DNA of 33,930 nucleotides from Pseudomonadota bacterium (lineage in GTDB: Bacteria; Myxococcota_A; Bradymonadia; UBA4248). The notes below the pieces were generated by a model. It searched no databases and had not been told where the DNA came from. It saw only the letters and a program-made list of their open reading frames with translations. Made by a program: the position numbers and the translations under genes. Of this stretch, positions 1 through 7,760 are shown piece by piece (position 1 is the stretch's first letter; each line of letters begins with the position of its first letter). The stretch is taken from positions 1 through 33,930 of the forward strand of contig JAFOHE010000317.1 in assembly GCA_017421975.1 (NCBI GenBank). Direction: 5' to 3'.

Positions 1-138
1 AATCGGTTTTTGACTGAGTATGGATGAAAGTGTGTTATCTGATGTTTTGTGCTGTGTATCTTCTGGGTCACGTTTACAACCTGCTAACGTCAGGATAGTC
101 ATAAAAATATAGAGAAAGAGAATATGAATTTTCGTCAT
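1..138 (-). CDS. Lipoprotein, N-terminal part only (gene runs off the left edge)
   Basis: The reading frame opens with ATG at 138 on the minus strand and stays open to base 1, giving 46 residues. A short basic start (MTKIH) is followed by a hydrophobic stretch and the lipobox LTLAGC, with the lipid-modified Cys at residue 21. The mature part seen is polar (KRDPEDTQHKTSDN), as is usual for a linker after the lipid anchor. An AGGAAA ribosome site lies 6-7 nt upstream of the ATG. Nothing of the functional domain is in the window, so only the class (secreted, lipid-anchored) can be given. The frame is too short to be listed by size, but the signal peptide and ribosome site together make it convincing. 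Confidence 0.75.
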   Translation of the reverse strand, partial: MTKIHILFLYIFMTILTLAGCKRDPEDTQHKTSDNTLSSILSQKPI

Positions 139-160
139 GGGTATTTTCCTGTTATGCGTA

Positions 161-181
161 TTAGAAATATATATTTTCTAA
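161..181. repeat. Short inverted repeat upstream of lipoprotein gene
   Basis: TTAGAAA and TTTCTAA flank a 7-nt TATATAT spacer, 22 nt upstream of the lipoprotein start codon. The position fits an operator or an AT-rich RNA hairpin in the 5' leader. No known regulator motif is recognised. Confidence 0.4.
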
Positions 182-302
182 TAAATAGAATGATTAGAAG
201 GATTTGCTTGAGGTTTGTTATTATTTTAGATAACTAGCTACCTAGCCCTAATGGTGTTACATATTTATGTGTCACAATGACAAACACAATGTAACGAAAA
301 CG

Positions 303-331
303 AGTAAACACTTTTGTGACATGTTTGTCAA
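303..331 (-). promoter_or_regulatory. Candidate sigma-70 promoter for the lipoprotein gene
   Basis: On the minus strand a perfect TTGACA (-35, 331 to 326) is followed after 17 nt by TTTACT (-10, 308 to 303). Transcription would start near 296 and leave a leader of about 160 nt. The -10 matches only four of six consensus bases, so this is a candidate only. Confidence 0.35.
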
Positions 332-519
332 TAACGTGATGCATTTTGATGCGTATTAGGCATGCGTTGCTGTGGTGCTAGGTGTTTGTTAATTCCCCCA
401 CTTAGAATAATGCTATTCAAAATACCATTGTTACAAAAAATTTATAATGTTCAGTAAAGATAATGCATTATTCTATCAATGTTCATATAAATAGGAAGAT
501 TCCCCTTGTGCATATATTT

Positions 520-630
520 GGGGGCGTTGCGGGGGTGTCCCCCGCATTGGGGGTAGCGGCGTATGTTGACATATAGAGACGCTTTGAGCGTCTCTATATG
601 TCAACATAGGCGCGTAGGGGGCATCCCCCT
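520..630 (-). repeat. Long hairpin element, copy A (variable 22-bp stem, conserved flanks)
   Basis: Central hairpin 562-608: 22 perfectly paired bases and a 3-nt loop, beginning TAT and ending ATA. On the minus strand the ATA is followed by an unpaired C and then GCCGC, the base stem. Outside lie two small GC-rich hairpins: TGCGGGGG/CCCCCGCA near 528-546 and GGGGG/CCCCC near 617-629. The flanks match copies at 13731-13846 and 17482-17600 almost base for base, while the 22-bp stem shares no sequence with theirs beyond its ends. It lies 13 nt beyond the folP stop codon and could act as its terminator, although no T-run follows. Confidence 0.8.
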
Positions 631-643
631 CCCTCAAAAGGTG

Positions 644-1732
644 CTATATGGACGGAATGAGTTTCATCGCGTCAAGCAAGTTTTTTGCATCAAAAGATCC
701 CTCAGGGTGATGAACGCGGACGAGTTTGGCGCCAGAGCGGAAAGCCATCGCGGAAGCAATCGCTGTCGCATAATCGCGTTCATGAACTTGTCGATCGGTT
801 GCAAGGCCGAGGCAACGTTTTCGGCTATGTCCGATGAGAACGGGACGGCCAGTGCCCATGAGATTGGGCGCACCTTCATGAATTAGGCTGAGGTCATTTT
901 GAATACCATTGCCAAAACCGATGCCAGGATCAACGACAATAGAGTCCATATCGACGCCACATTCGAAGGCGACGCTCAGCTTACTATCAAGTTGCAGACG
1001 TATGTTATCGATACATTCTTCAAAGGAGTAGAAGGCGTGCGCATGGTCATGCCAAGCCATGAGGATGCATCCCAGCTGATGTTCGCGGATGATTTTAAAG
1101 AGAGCTTCATAGCGATCGACGGATTGTTCTGGACCGCCGATGTCATTAACAATGTCGATATAATGTGCCTGAGCAGCCCATTCGATGGTATCTAGACGAA
1201 ACGAGTCGAGGGAAATGGGTATATTTTGTGGTACGAGCCAACGGAGGGCGGGTTCGAGGCGCTCGCGTTCGGTCGTGGGAGAAATTGGCGTGGCCGCAGG
1301 ATTTGTGGCTTCAGCGCCAATATCTATGACGGCAGCGCCACTTGCCAATAGATGACTCGCATGTGCAAAAGTAGAAGCACCATCTGTATCTGCGATCGAT
1401 GAGAAGGAATCTTCAGAGAGATTCCATATTGCCATGATGGCAGGGAAGTCAATGGTGTGTCCGCGACGCGGCAGTGTCCAAGATTTGAGAGAAGCAGTAT
1501 AGCGTTTTAAGGCGCGGATGTAACTATGATCTTCTGCAAGGGCGTACCAAGCGCGTGGATGCGTTGGTTGTGCCAGCCAAGCCTCCTCGGGAAGAGGATG
1601 TGTTTTGTTTAAATAATGGTCTCGGATGGCAGCAGGGCACTCTGGATCACTTACGTTGAATGGAAACACCTCGAAGCCATCCACATGCGGCAGGGCTCGC
1701 TTCGAGACGACAAACGGACGCCATGACAGCAA
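644..1732 (-). CDS. folP: Dihydropteroate synthase (divergent, long N-terminal extension)
   Basis: Folate synthesis enzyme that joins p-aminobenzoate to the pterin pyrophosphate; cytoplasmic. The family motifs can be followed in order: AIWNLSEDSFS (usual form NxTPDSFS) near residues 101-111, VIDIGAEATNP near 135-145, ISLDSF near 173, DIVNDIGG near 193, DPGIGFG near 268 and LIGHSRKR near 299. About 95 residues precede the first motif, far more than in E. coli FolP. The nearest standard start is TTG at 1732, with no ribosome site. The frame stays open upstream to an ATA at 1798 that overlaps the ftsH stop, and a strong GAGGAG (1801-1806) sits just before it, so the true start may be non-standard and the protein about 22 residues longer. 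It follows ftsH directly, an arrangement known from E. coli (ftsH-folP). Several motif residues deviate from consensus, so activity is likely but not certain. Confidence 0.82.
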   Translation of the reverse strand: MLSWRPFVVSKRALPHVDGFEVFPFNVSDPECPAAIRDHYLNKTHPLPEEAWLAQPTHPRAWYALAEDHSYIRALKRYTASLKSWTLPRRGHTIDFPAIMAIWNLSEDSFSSIADTDGASTFAHASHLLASGAAVIDIGAEATNPAATPISPTTERERLEPALRWLVPQNIPISLDSFRLDTIEWAAQAHYIDIVNDIGGPEQSVDRYEALFKIIREHQLGCILMAWHDHAHAFYSFEECIDNIRLQLDSKLSVAFECGVDMDSIVVDPGIGFGNGIQNDLSLIHEGAPNLMGTGRPVLIGHSRKRCLGLATDRQVHERDYATAIASAMAFRSGAKLVRVHHPEGSFDAKNLLDAMKLIPSI

Positions 1733-1794
1733 CCGCTCTTCGATGTCGTTTCTGACGAAACAACCGATATGATTTATGGTTGTGACAAACGTTT

Positions 1795-3882
1795 TTATTT
1801 CTCCTCATCATGATTTGGGGAAGAATCTTGTCCGAGTTCGATTGGCGGCAGTTCCTTCGGATCCAAAGGGCGTTTTGAAAGATCAACAGTCTTTTCAGAG
1901 GAGGCTTTCAGAGTATCGAGAGGATCTGTGGATTCAGAACTGGCATTCTCCTCAGAGGATGACTGATGGGCGATGCGTGCAATTTTGGATGTGAAGGCAA
2001 CCTTTGCGACGCGTTCTTTTGCTTCTGCTTTTTGTTTTTTAAACGATTCACGCACGGCATTTAATCCGTCTCGAAGCAAAAGTTCGATATCTGGAGCATC
2101 GAGTGTTTCAAATTCGATGAGTGCTTCAGCAAGCAGTTTAAGATCATCAAGGTTCTCAGTCATTAGATCGTGGCATTTTTGATGTGCTTCAGCCAGAATG
2201 CGACGGACTTCTTCGTCAATGATCTGAGCGGTTTTTTCGGAGTAATTTTTGGAATGAGAGAGTTCCATGCCGAGGAAGGGCTGTTCGTTGTCATCGGCAA
2301 AGGCGAGCGGACCAAGGACATCGCTCATACCCCATTTGGCGACCATATTGTGTGCCAGTTGTGTAGCGCGTTCGAGGTCATTTCCGGCACCTGTCGTCAG
2401 ATGATGAAAGACGATTTCTTCAGCAACGCGTCCGCCCATCATAATGATGATCTGGGATTTGAGGAATTGCTGTGAATAGCTCAGATGATCTTCGCTTGGC
2501 ACAGAATAGGTGATGCCAAGGGCACGTCCGCGGGGTACGATGGTAACTTTGGAGAGAGGATCGACTTTTGTGGTGCGCCCCAGAACGATGGTCGCAATGG
2601 CATGTCCAGCTTCGTGATAAGCGGTCGTTTTCTTTTCTTCATCCGAAATGACCATGCTTTTGCGCTCGCGTCCCATATTAATTTTGTCGCGTGCTTCGAC
2701 GAAATCTCTGTTTTCAATAACATCGGCGTTTCTGGATGCGGCGATGAGGGCAGCTTCGTTTGCGAGGTTTGCGAGATCGGCACCCGATGATCCAGGCGTC
2801 ATTTTGGCAATTTTTTCGAGATCGACGTCGGAGGCAAGGGGTTTACCTTTGGTATGGACTTCGAGAATAGATTTACGTCCGCGGACATCTGGTGTTGGAA
2901 CGACGACGCGTCGGTCAAAACGACCTGGACGGAGTAAAGCAGGATCAAGGACATCGGGGCGATTCGTCGCAGCCATGACGATGATACCTGTATTGGCTTC
3001 AAAGCCATCCATTTCAACCAAAAGTTGATTTAAGGTCTGTTCGCGTTCATCGTGACCGCCACCTAATCCAGCACCGCGATGGCGACCGACAGCGTCGATT
3101 TCATCGATAAAAATGATGCAACGTCCACTCTTTTTGGCTTGTTCAAAGAGATCGCGTACGCGGCTTGCACCGACGCCGACGAACATTTCCACAAAATCAG
3201 AACCGGAGATCGTGTAGAAGGGAACGCCGGCTTCACCCGCAACACCTTTTGCGAGGAGCGTTTTTCCTGTTCCTGGCGAACCCATGAGGAGTACGCCCTT
3301 GGGAATGCGACCGCCGAGACGCTGGTATTTCGTCGGATTTTTTAGGAAATCGACGATTTCGTACAATTCTTCCTTGGCTTCATCGATACCAGCAATGTCT
3401 GCAAATGTCACCTTATGCTGGTCGGGGGAGAGCATACGCGCTTTGGATTTTCCAAAGCTCATGGCACCGGCACCGCCAACAGAACTTCGGCTGAAGAAAA
3501 AGAAAAACACGCCGAGCAATAAAAGTGTCGGGAGCATGTAGATGATGAGCAGCCGCCACCAGTCGTTGTCTTCTTCTTCGAGATATTCAAAGGCAATGTT
3601 TTTCTCGTCCAAAAGATCCTGCATATCAGCATTGAGTATACCAACCACTTCGAATTTTTGGTGGTTCTCAAATGACTCAGTGCCTTCTTTCGTGAACTCG
3701 CCTCGGATTTTGTTGCCCTGGACTTCCACGGATTGGATCTGGTCATTGCGGACAGCCTGTGTAAACTCACTGAATTTTAAGGGGGCTGTTGTCTCATGAC
3801 CTCCCGAGACTTTCATGAAAAGCATCGAAAAAAGAATGAGAAGACATACTATAAACAGCGTACGCTGGAAATCGACTTTCAC
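1795..3882 (-). CDS. ftsH: ATP-dependent zinc metalloprotease FtsH
   Basis: Membrane-anchored AAA+ protease that degrades misfolded and short-lived membrane and cytosolic proteins. The 695 residues show the full family plan. There are two membrane helices (about 7-24 and 111-130) around a periplasmic segment. The AAA+ domain has Walker A GSPGTGKT (201-208), Walker [10 protein letters not shown] (255-263) and the second region of homology [20 protein letters not shown]. The peptidase domain has the zinc site HEAGH (423-427) and the downstream [12 protein letters not shown] with the third zinc ligand. A low-complexity Ser/Glu/Lys tail of about 60 residues follows the protease domain. The start is GTG at 3882, with no clear ribosome site. 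folP follows with little or no gap, so the two probably share a transcript. Confidence 0.97.
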   Translation of the reverse strand: MKVDFQRTLFIVCLLILFSMLFMKVSGGHETTAPLKFSEFTQAVRNDQIQSVEVQGNKIRGEFTKEGTESFENHQKFEVVGILNADMQDLLDEKNIAFEYLEEEDNDWWRLLIIYMLPTLLLLGVFFFFFSRSSVGGAGAMSFGKSKARMLSPDQHKVTFADIAGIDEAKEELYEIVDFLKNPTKYQRLGGRIPKGVLLMGSPGTGKTLLAKGVAGEAGVPFYTISGSDFVEMFVGVGASRVRDLFEQAKKSGRCIIFIDEIDAVGRHRGAGLGGGHDEREQTLNQLLVEMDGFEANTGIIVMAATNRPDVLDPALLRPGRFDRRVVVPTPDVRGRKSILEVHTKGKPLASDVDLEKIAKMTPGSSGADLANLANEAALIAASRNADVIENRDFVEARDKINMGRERKSMVISDEEKKTTAYHEAGHAIATIVLGRTTKVDPLSKVTIVPRGRALGITYSVPSEDHLSYSQQFLKSQIIIMMGGRVAEEIVFHHLTTGAGNDLERATQLAHNMVAKWGMSDVLGPLAFADDNEQPFLGMELSHSKNYSEKTAQIIDEEVRRILAEAHQKCHDLMTENLDDLKLLAEALIEFETLDAPDIELLLRDGLNAVRESFKKQKAEAKERVAKVAFTSKIARIAHQSSSEENASSESTDPLDTLKASSEKTVDLSKRPLDPKELPPIELGQDSSPNHDEEK

Positions 3883-3993
3883 TGAAAACTGTTATCCGTC
3901 TGGTGCGGCGCGAACCGCAAGCTTAATAAATCTGGGATACGCGTATGTATCTTAACATCGGTTTGATGAAGTCGCTCATTCAAACCACTGTTG

Positions 3994-4010
3994 AGTATAA
4001 CACAGAGACG
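3994..4010 (-). promoter_or_regulatory. Candidate extended -10 promoter for ftsH
   Basis: On the minus strand TG-T-TATACT (hexamer 3999 to 3994) has the form of an extended -10 box, about 110 nt upstream of the ftsH start. No convincing -35 at normal spacing was found, as expected for this promoter type. The 302-nt gap 3883-4184 holds this, the hairpin at 4084-4101 and no gene. Confidence 0.35.
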
Positions 4011-4083
4011 CATCAACTTATGTCTCAAAGTTAATTTTTTAGTCATGATTCAGCGCTTTGGCTGATGATAACGGGATTTTAGC

Positions 4084-4101
4084 CCTGCCTTTATGGGCAG
4101 G
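4084..4101. terminator. Hairpin in the gap between the His/Cys-rich gene and ftsH
   Basis: CCTGCC and GGCAGG pair around a 6-nt loop. Read leftward, from the upstream His/Cys-rich gene, the stem is followed by GCTAAAAT rather than a T-run, so it is at best a weak terminator. It lacks the TAT/ATA signature of the hairpin family seen elsewhere in the window. Confidence 0.35.
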
Positions 4102-4184
4102 TTCCTTTTGGGGAATTCATTTTACACCATCATCATGACCGTGGCGTGTGTGGGGGGGAACCTGGTAAAGGCTGAATAACGTGG

Positions 4185-4889
4185 TTATTCTTGAGGTGTT
4201 TCGTTCCATCTGTCTTCGTCACATTCCGCCGCTTCTTCAGGCAAAAGTCCGCCTTCTGTAAAGCCATGGGCAAGAAGAAAAGCGCTTGCTTCATCGTCAA
4301 GTGCCGGATTCGAATGTTCAAGGCGGATATAGGCTGTGTGACCGTCGAGTTCGTAACTTTGCCATATCGGAAGAAAATGCGCGATACGATCGCTATCAAA
4401 AAACTCTAGGATGATCGTGTCAAGACCATCCAGGGCAGCCTGATAAGCATCCATGGGATTGTCGATTTCGTTCGGCTCACATTCGATGCAGACTTCGAAA
4501 TCCACGCACGTCGTCCTTTCTGGATTTGAGAGGTGGGCTCGCACCAGACCAAACTGATGGCAGACTTCCGTGGCGACGGTAAAGGATTCCGTTTTCGATA
4601 AAAAGCGTTGATAGCGCTTTTTCATCACTTGCGCGATATCTTGTTCCACGTCTTTGCCGAGGCTGACACCATGGTCTTTTTCAAGGCCGTTGCCAAAGAA
4701 AGGCGCCTTTGTATTCGCTGAAACCGGTCTGGGGGCGTGAGCATCGGCACACGTACAGACGTGGTCATGGCAACAACACGTTTCCTGATGATTAGCATGA
4801 TCATGTTCGTGACAACAACACGTTTCCTTATGATCGGCATGATCGTGGTCATGTCCGCAACAATGCGCATGGGTGGGATGATCTGACAT
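4185..4889 (-). CDS. Unknown protein with His/Cys-rich metal-binding N-terminus
   Basis: 234 residues, family not recognised. The first 50 residues are dense in His and Cys: a near-repeat of about 13 residues, roughly HDHxxHxETCCCH, occurs twice, followed by HVCTC. This composition is typical of metal-binding or metal-storage tails, as in the unrelated SlyD and HypB, but no known fold is evident. The remaining 180 residues are acidic and look globular, with four more Cys (VCHQ, TTCVDFEVCIEC). There is no signal peptide, so it is probably cytoplasmic. A good AAGGAT ribosome site precedes the ATG. It lies upstream of ftsH on the same strand; FtsH is a zinc enzyme, but a link is speculation. Zn, Ni, Cu or Co could be bound. 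Confidence 0.75.
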   Translation of the reverse strand: MSDHPTHAHCCGHDHDHADHKETCCCHEHDHANHQETCCCHDHVCTCADAHAPRPVSANTKAPFFGNGLEKDHGVSLGKDVEQDIAQVMKKRYQRFLSKTESFTVATEVCHQFGLVRAHLSNPERTTCVDFEVCIECEPNEIDNPMDAYQAALDGLDTIILEFFDSDRIAHFLPIWQSYELDGHTAYIRLEHSNPALDDEASAFLLAHGFTEGGLLPEEAAECDEDRWNETPQE

Positions 4890-4954
4890 TTTGTATCCTT
4901 ATCGGTATGAGGTTGGGCTTGGCGAGTTTCGAGCGTGAAAAATGGTATTTCGAT

Positions 4955-7159
4955 CTATGGCCCGCTATCCACGTTTGTGACACCAGATCGGAAATTGGAG
5001 ACACGATCAATAGCAGGGTCACATGCGCGCTCCTGTGGCGTAGGCGGATGTAACATATTTTTGATGATTCGATAAACGTCTGCAAGAAAATAGGGTTTAC
5101 CTTCGTCATCGACCGTGACGGTATGATATTCGATAAACACATCGATGGGTTGGAGAAGATCAACGGCATGTTCGCCTTTTTCGACAAAATAACGCTCGAC
5201 TTTATCTTCATCCCATTGCCCATCGACTGTCAGAACGCTCTTCGCGAAACCCATGGCGTCTTGTACGCGCATACAGCCGTGTGAAAAGGCTCTGACGGTG
5301 TAGGAAAACATGGATTGCTTGGGCGTGTCATGGAGATAAATGTTGTAACGATTGGGAAAAATGAGCTTAACTTTACCTAAAGCATTGTTCGGCCCTGGTT
5401 TTTGTCGAAGCACGCGTCCTCCGCCCTTCGGCGTGTAGTACTCAAAATCGGATTCTTCAAGCCATTTGGGATTTTCAGCCATTTTTTTTCCATATTCATC
5501 GACTTCAATGCGCGGTGGTACATTCCAATATGGATTAAAGACGATATAAGTCATACGGGAATGAAGCAGGTGCGTTGCATTCATGAGTTCCCACTCGCGC
5601 GTTCGGGCGTTACAAATTTTGGTTGAATTGCCCACGATGACGTTGTGTGTTGCGACGCGTTTACCCGCATCCCAAAGTTCTACGGTAAATGAGGGAATGT
5701 TAATGTAAATATACCTGTCTTTGGGCACATACATGGTGCGGTGCCAACGTCGGATGTTCGCCTCAATTTCCAATAGGCGTTGTTCGGCACGCACGTTGAT
5801 GCTTTTCCAAAAGGTTCGGTCGATTTCGTCCGTCACGTCGAGCTGATGATGAACCTGATAAGAGGCAATGCCTTTTTTAAGGGCATCATCGTAGAGATCG
5901 TCAAACGCTCCCTCGTAATACCCTTCGGCAGCGAGGCGTTTTTTGAGGGCAGTGACAAGGGGGGCACGTCCGCCAAAATGCATGTTGTCGGGTTTGAGTT
6001 CGCTCCAACCACCTTGTGCGACGATTTCACGATAGCGTTCGCGAACCTTTTGAAGCCGTTGGTACTGTGGATGCGCAGGAAGAAGCGCATCAAGCTGTGC
6101 AGTGAGCGTTTCAGCATCACTCGGCTTGCCACCTTGAATCATGGTTTCGTAAAATGCGCGAAGCCGATCTTCGATGATGGCATCATAGTGGCGCGGATGA
6201 ATGTCGTTTGGCGCGTCTGCCGTTGTATATTGCGCATATTCTTCTTTTGAGAATTTTTCCACATCTCCAAAGCGAATGACTTCCGCCCAATCGAGGAGCA
6301 AGCCTGCCAACGCATATTCCAGACGCTCAAGATACGACGTCAGATACTGTTTTCGTGCATACCATGTGCGATAAGTCGCTGCAATGCGCGGTATGGGGGA
6401 GTGTTCCATATCAATGAGGGCGTTGAGTAGCTTGTCAAAGGCTTGTGCTTCCCCCAACGATCTAAATGCGTCGAACGTGAGAGTTTCTGTACCTGAAACG
6501 ACGCCCGTATCGCTTAAAATACGCTCCAATACGGCACATTCACGCGGTTCTAGCCGTATGCCCACATCCAGACGTGCGAGTTTTTGGTATCGGGACGCTG
6601 CTTCCTTGATGGCATCGAGGCCGAACGATGAAGCATCAAGCGCGTGATCGTCTGCCGTTTGAACGGTATCCAAAACGACTTGGCCAAGCGGCGAGAGTGT
6701 GCCATCCGGACGTATAAACAAATAAGACTTTTCATCGGATTGTGGATACAGTTCGGCAATCAGTTGGTCGTGGCGAAGCGCGGGAAAAAGCGATTCTATT
6801 TCTTCAGGAACGTCGATTTTGGGACGCTCGGGGGGGCGCACTCTTTCGCCACGGGCACGCGCTTCTTCATAACGTGCCTGTGCCTGGGCTTGTGCCTGGC
6901 GTCGCGTTTCGTGCTGCGCTTGCCGTTCTGTTTCGATGGCAACGCGGATGCGCTGTGACGTGAGTTTTGAAAGCTGTTCGGCAAAGGCCTTTAGACGCTT
7001 GTCATGGACAGTGTGTGTTGTTTCATGACTATCCACGGCAACGCCTGATGCGGCTTCCGAGGGTAGGGAAGACTGAGAAATGCCATGCTCCTCACAACTC
7101 GTAAGCATTAAAATACATGGCAACAAAAACAGCTGTTTGAGTGCGTATCCGTTAATCAT
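4955..7159 (-). CDS. L,D-transpeptidase lipoprotein (LdtD/YcbB-like)
   Basis: Envelope enzyme expected to form 3-3 cross-links in peptidoglycan or to attach proteins to it. The N-terminus has a lipoprotein signal with lipobox MLTSC. A long alpha-helical, Arg/Gln/Ala-rich section follows, then a peptidoglycan-binding-like repeat (ALKKRLAAEGYYEGAFDD and following), then the YkuD catalytic domain from about residue 500. The catalytic motif HDTP ... SHGCMRVQ has its nucleophile Cys at about residue 629. At 734 residues it is long for the simple Ldt enzymes but normal for the YcbB group, which carries an extra N-terminal domain and a PG-binding module. The start has no strong ribosome site. A paralogue with the same order of domains is encoded at 24182-26134. 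The partner substrate cannot be told from sequence. Confidence 0.9.
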   Translation of the reverse strand: MINGYALKQLFLLPCILMLTSCEEHGISQSSLPSEAASGVAVDSHETTHTVHDKRLKAFAEQLSKLTSQRIRVAIETERQAQHETRRQAQAQAQARYEEARARGERVRPPERPKIDVPEEIESLFPALRHDQLIAELYPQSDEKSYLFIRPDGTLSPLGQVVLDTVQTADDHALDASSFGLDAIKEAASRYQKLARLDVGIRLEPRECAVLERILSDTGVVSGTETLTFDAFRSLGEAQAFDKLLNALIDMEHSPIPRIAATYRTWYARKQYLTSYLERLEYALAGLLLDWAEVIRFGDVEKFSKEEYAQYTTADAPNDIHPRHYDAIIEDRLRAFYETMIQGGKPSDAETLTAQLDALLPAHPQYQRLQKVRERYREIVAQGGWSELKPDNMHFGGRAPLVTALKKRLAAEGYYEGAFDDLYDDALKKGIASYQVHHQLDVTDEIDRTFWKSINVRAEQRLLEIEANIRRWHRTMYVPKDRYIYINIPSFTVELWDAGKRVATHNVIVGNSTKICNARTREWELMNATHLLHSRMTYIVFNPYWNVPPRIEVDEYGKKMAENPKWLEESDFEYYTPKGGGRVLRQKPGPNNALGKVKLIFPNRYNIYLHDTPKQSMFSYTVRAFSHGCMRVQDAMGFAKSVLTVDGQWDEDKVERYFVEKGEHAVDLLQPIDVFIEYHTVTVDDEGKPYFLADVYRIIKNMLHPPTPQERACDPAIDRVSNFRSGVTNVDSGP

Positions 7160-7174
7160 CCGCGTTATGATACG

Positions 7175-7198
7175 AAAAAAGCACCGCCATTGCGGTGC
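7175..7198 (-). terminator. Rho-independent terminator of rpmB
   Basis: GCACCGC/GCGGTGC with a 4-nt loop; read leftward it is followed by six T residues (A-run 7175-7180 on the plus strand). It sits about 30 nt past the rpmB stop and separates it from the L,D-transpeptidase gene. Confidence 0.88.
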
Positions 7199-7226
7199 TT
7201 CTTATGAGAAAACTAGCGATGTGCGA

Positions 7227-7469
7227 TTAGACTTCGATGTCCTTGAGCTGAAGATTGCAGGCTTTCATGTACTGCATCAGACCAAGCTTCGTAACGGTAC
7301 GAAGGGCACGGGCTGAAAGACGAACGCGGACATAGCGGTTAAGTTCGCTGACATAGATGCGCTTCGATTGCATATTGGGAAGCTGAACCATGTTCGTTTT
7401 GTTGTGTGCATGGGATACTGTATGCCCAACGAGAGGGGCCTTACCGGTGAACTTACATTTGCGGGCCAT
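7227..7469 (-). CDS. rpmB: 50S ribosomal protein L28
   Basis: An 80-residue basic protein of the large ribosomal subunit. Family features are CKFTGKAPLVGHTVSHAHNK at the start, the LPNMQSKRIYV segment and RVRLSARALRTVTKLG. The first three follow the E. coli order VTGKRP...SHALN...LPNLHSHRFWV. Only one Cys is present, so this is a form without a zinc ribbon. The ATG at 7469 is chosen over upstream codons because AGGAG lies exactly 7 nt before it and because homology begins there. It is a single-gene transcription unit: a good promoter upstream and a strong terminator downstream. Confidence 0.95.
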   Translation of the reverse strand: MARKCKFTGKAPLVGHTVSHAHNKTNMVQLPNMQSKRIYVSELNRYVRVRLSARALRTVTKLGLMQYMKACNLQLKDIEV

Positions 7470-7567
7470 TTGGGTGCTCCTGAAATTAAGCAACGTATAC
7501 ATTAACGTCGCGGAAAATAAATCATGACATACGCAGTCGTTCAAACACACTGCGAAAAACCGGAACA

Positions 7568-7595
7568 ATTCTACGCGTTTTCCTGACCTTTGCAA
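7568..7595 (-). promoter_or_regulatory. Sigma-70 type promoter of rpmB
   Basis: On the minus strand TTGCAA (7595 to 7590), 16-nt spacer, TAGAAT (7573 to 7568). Each box deviates from consensus by one base, and the site lies about 100 nt upstream of the start codon. Confidence 0.6.
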
Positions 7596-7647
7596 GTTTT
7601 TTATTGCTTTTCTTTGCCATTCAAACGCCATTTCTCTTTATTTTGGC

Positions 7648-7741
7648 CAGGCTATGGGCAGTATGCCCATACGCCTGTCCTGTCATCCTATGGCTTTCGC
7701 CATACGGATGACTTGACCTGTGACTGAAGGTGCGTCACAGG
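7648..7741 (+). repeat. Tandem hairpin units (locus E) downstream of the symporter gene
   Basis: Unit E1, 7648-7677: CAGGC, TATGGGCA, loop, TGCCCATA, unpaired C, GCCTG. Unit E2, 7682-7712: GTCATCC, TATGGC, TTTC loop, GCCATA, unpaired C, GGATGAC. A third hairpin at 7717-7741 (CCTGTGAC/GTCACAGG, 9-nt loop) lacks the TAT/ATA part. E1 and E2 share the junction and bulge of the other loci but not their stem sequences. The array ends 20 nt from the symporter stop codon, on the antisense orientation to that gene. Confidence 0.75.
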
Positions 7742-7760
7742 ATGATAAGCGCCATAGGCG

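Larger units (their letters stand above)
139..519. other. AT-rich intergenic stretch, no gene seen
   Basis: About 380 nt clearly richer in A+T than the surrounding genes. No convincing reading frame was found. It holds several short inverted repeats: 161-181 (listed separately), GAATA/TATTC at 405-418, a 12-bp palindrome ATAATGCATTAT at 460-471, and two related copies of TGACAAACA in opposite orientation near 277-285 and 322-330. A perfect TATAAT lies at 443-448 on the plus strand, without a good -35. The stretch most likely holds the promoter of the leftward lipoprotein gene. Confidence 0.5.

Noticed and set aside
899-1195. Plus-strand frame of 98 codons within folP
   Set aside because: Mirror frame of the folP coding strand with no ribosome site and no recognisable product.
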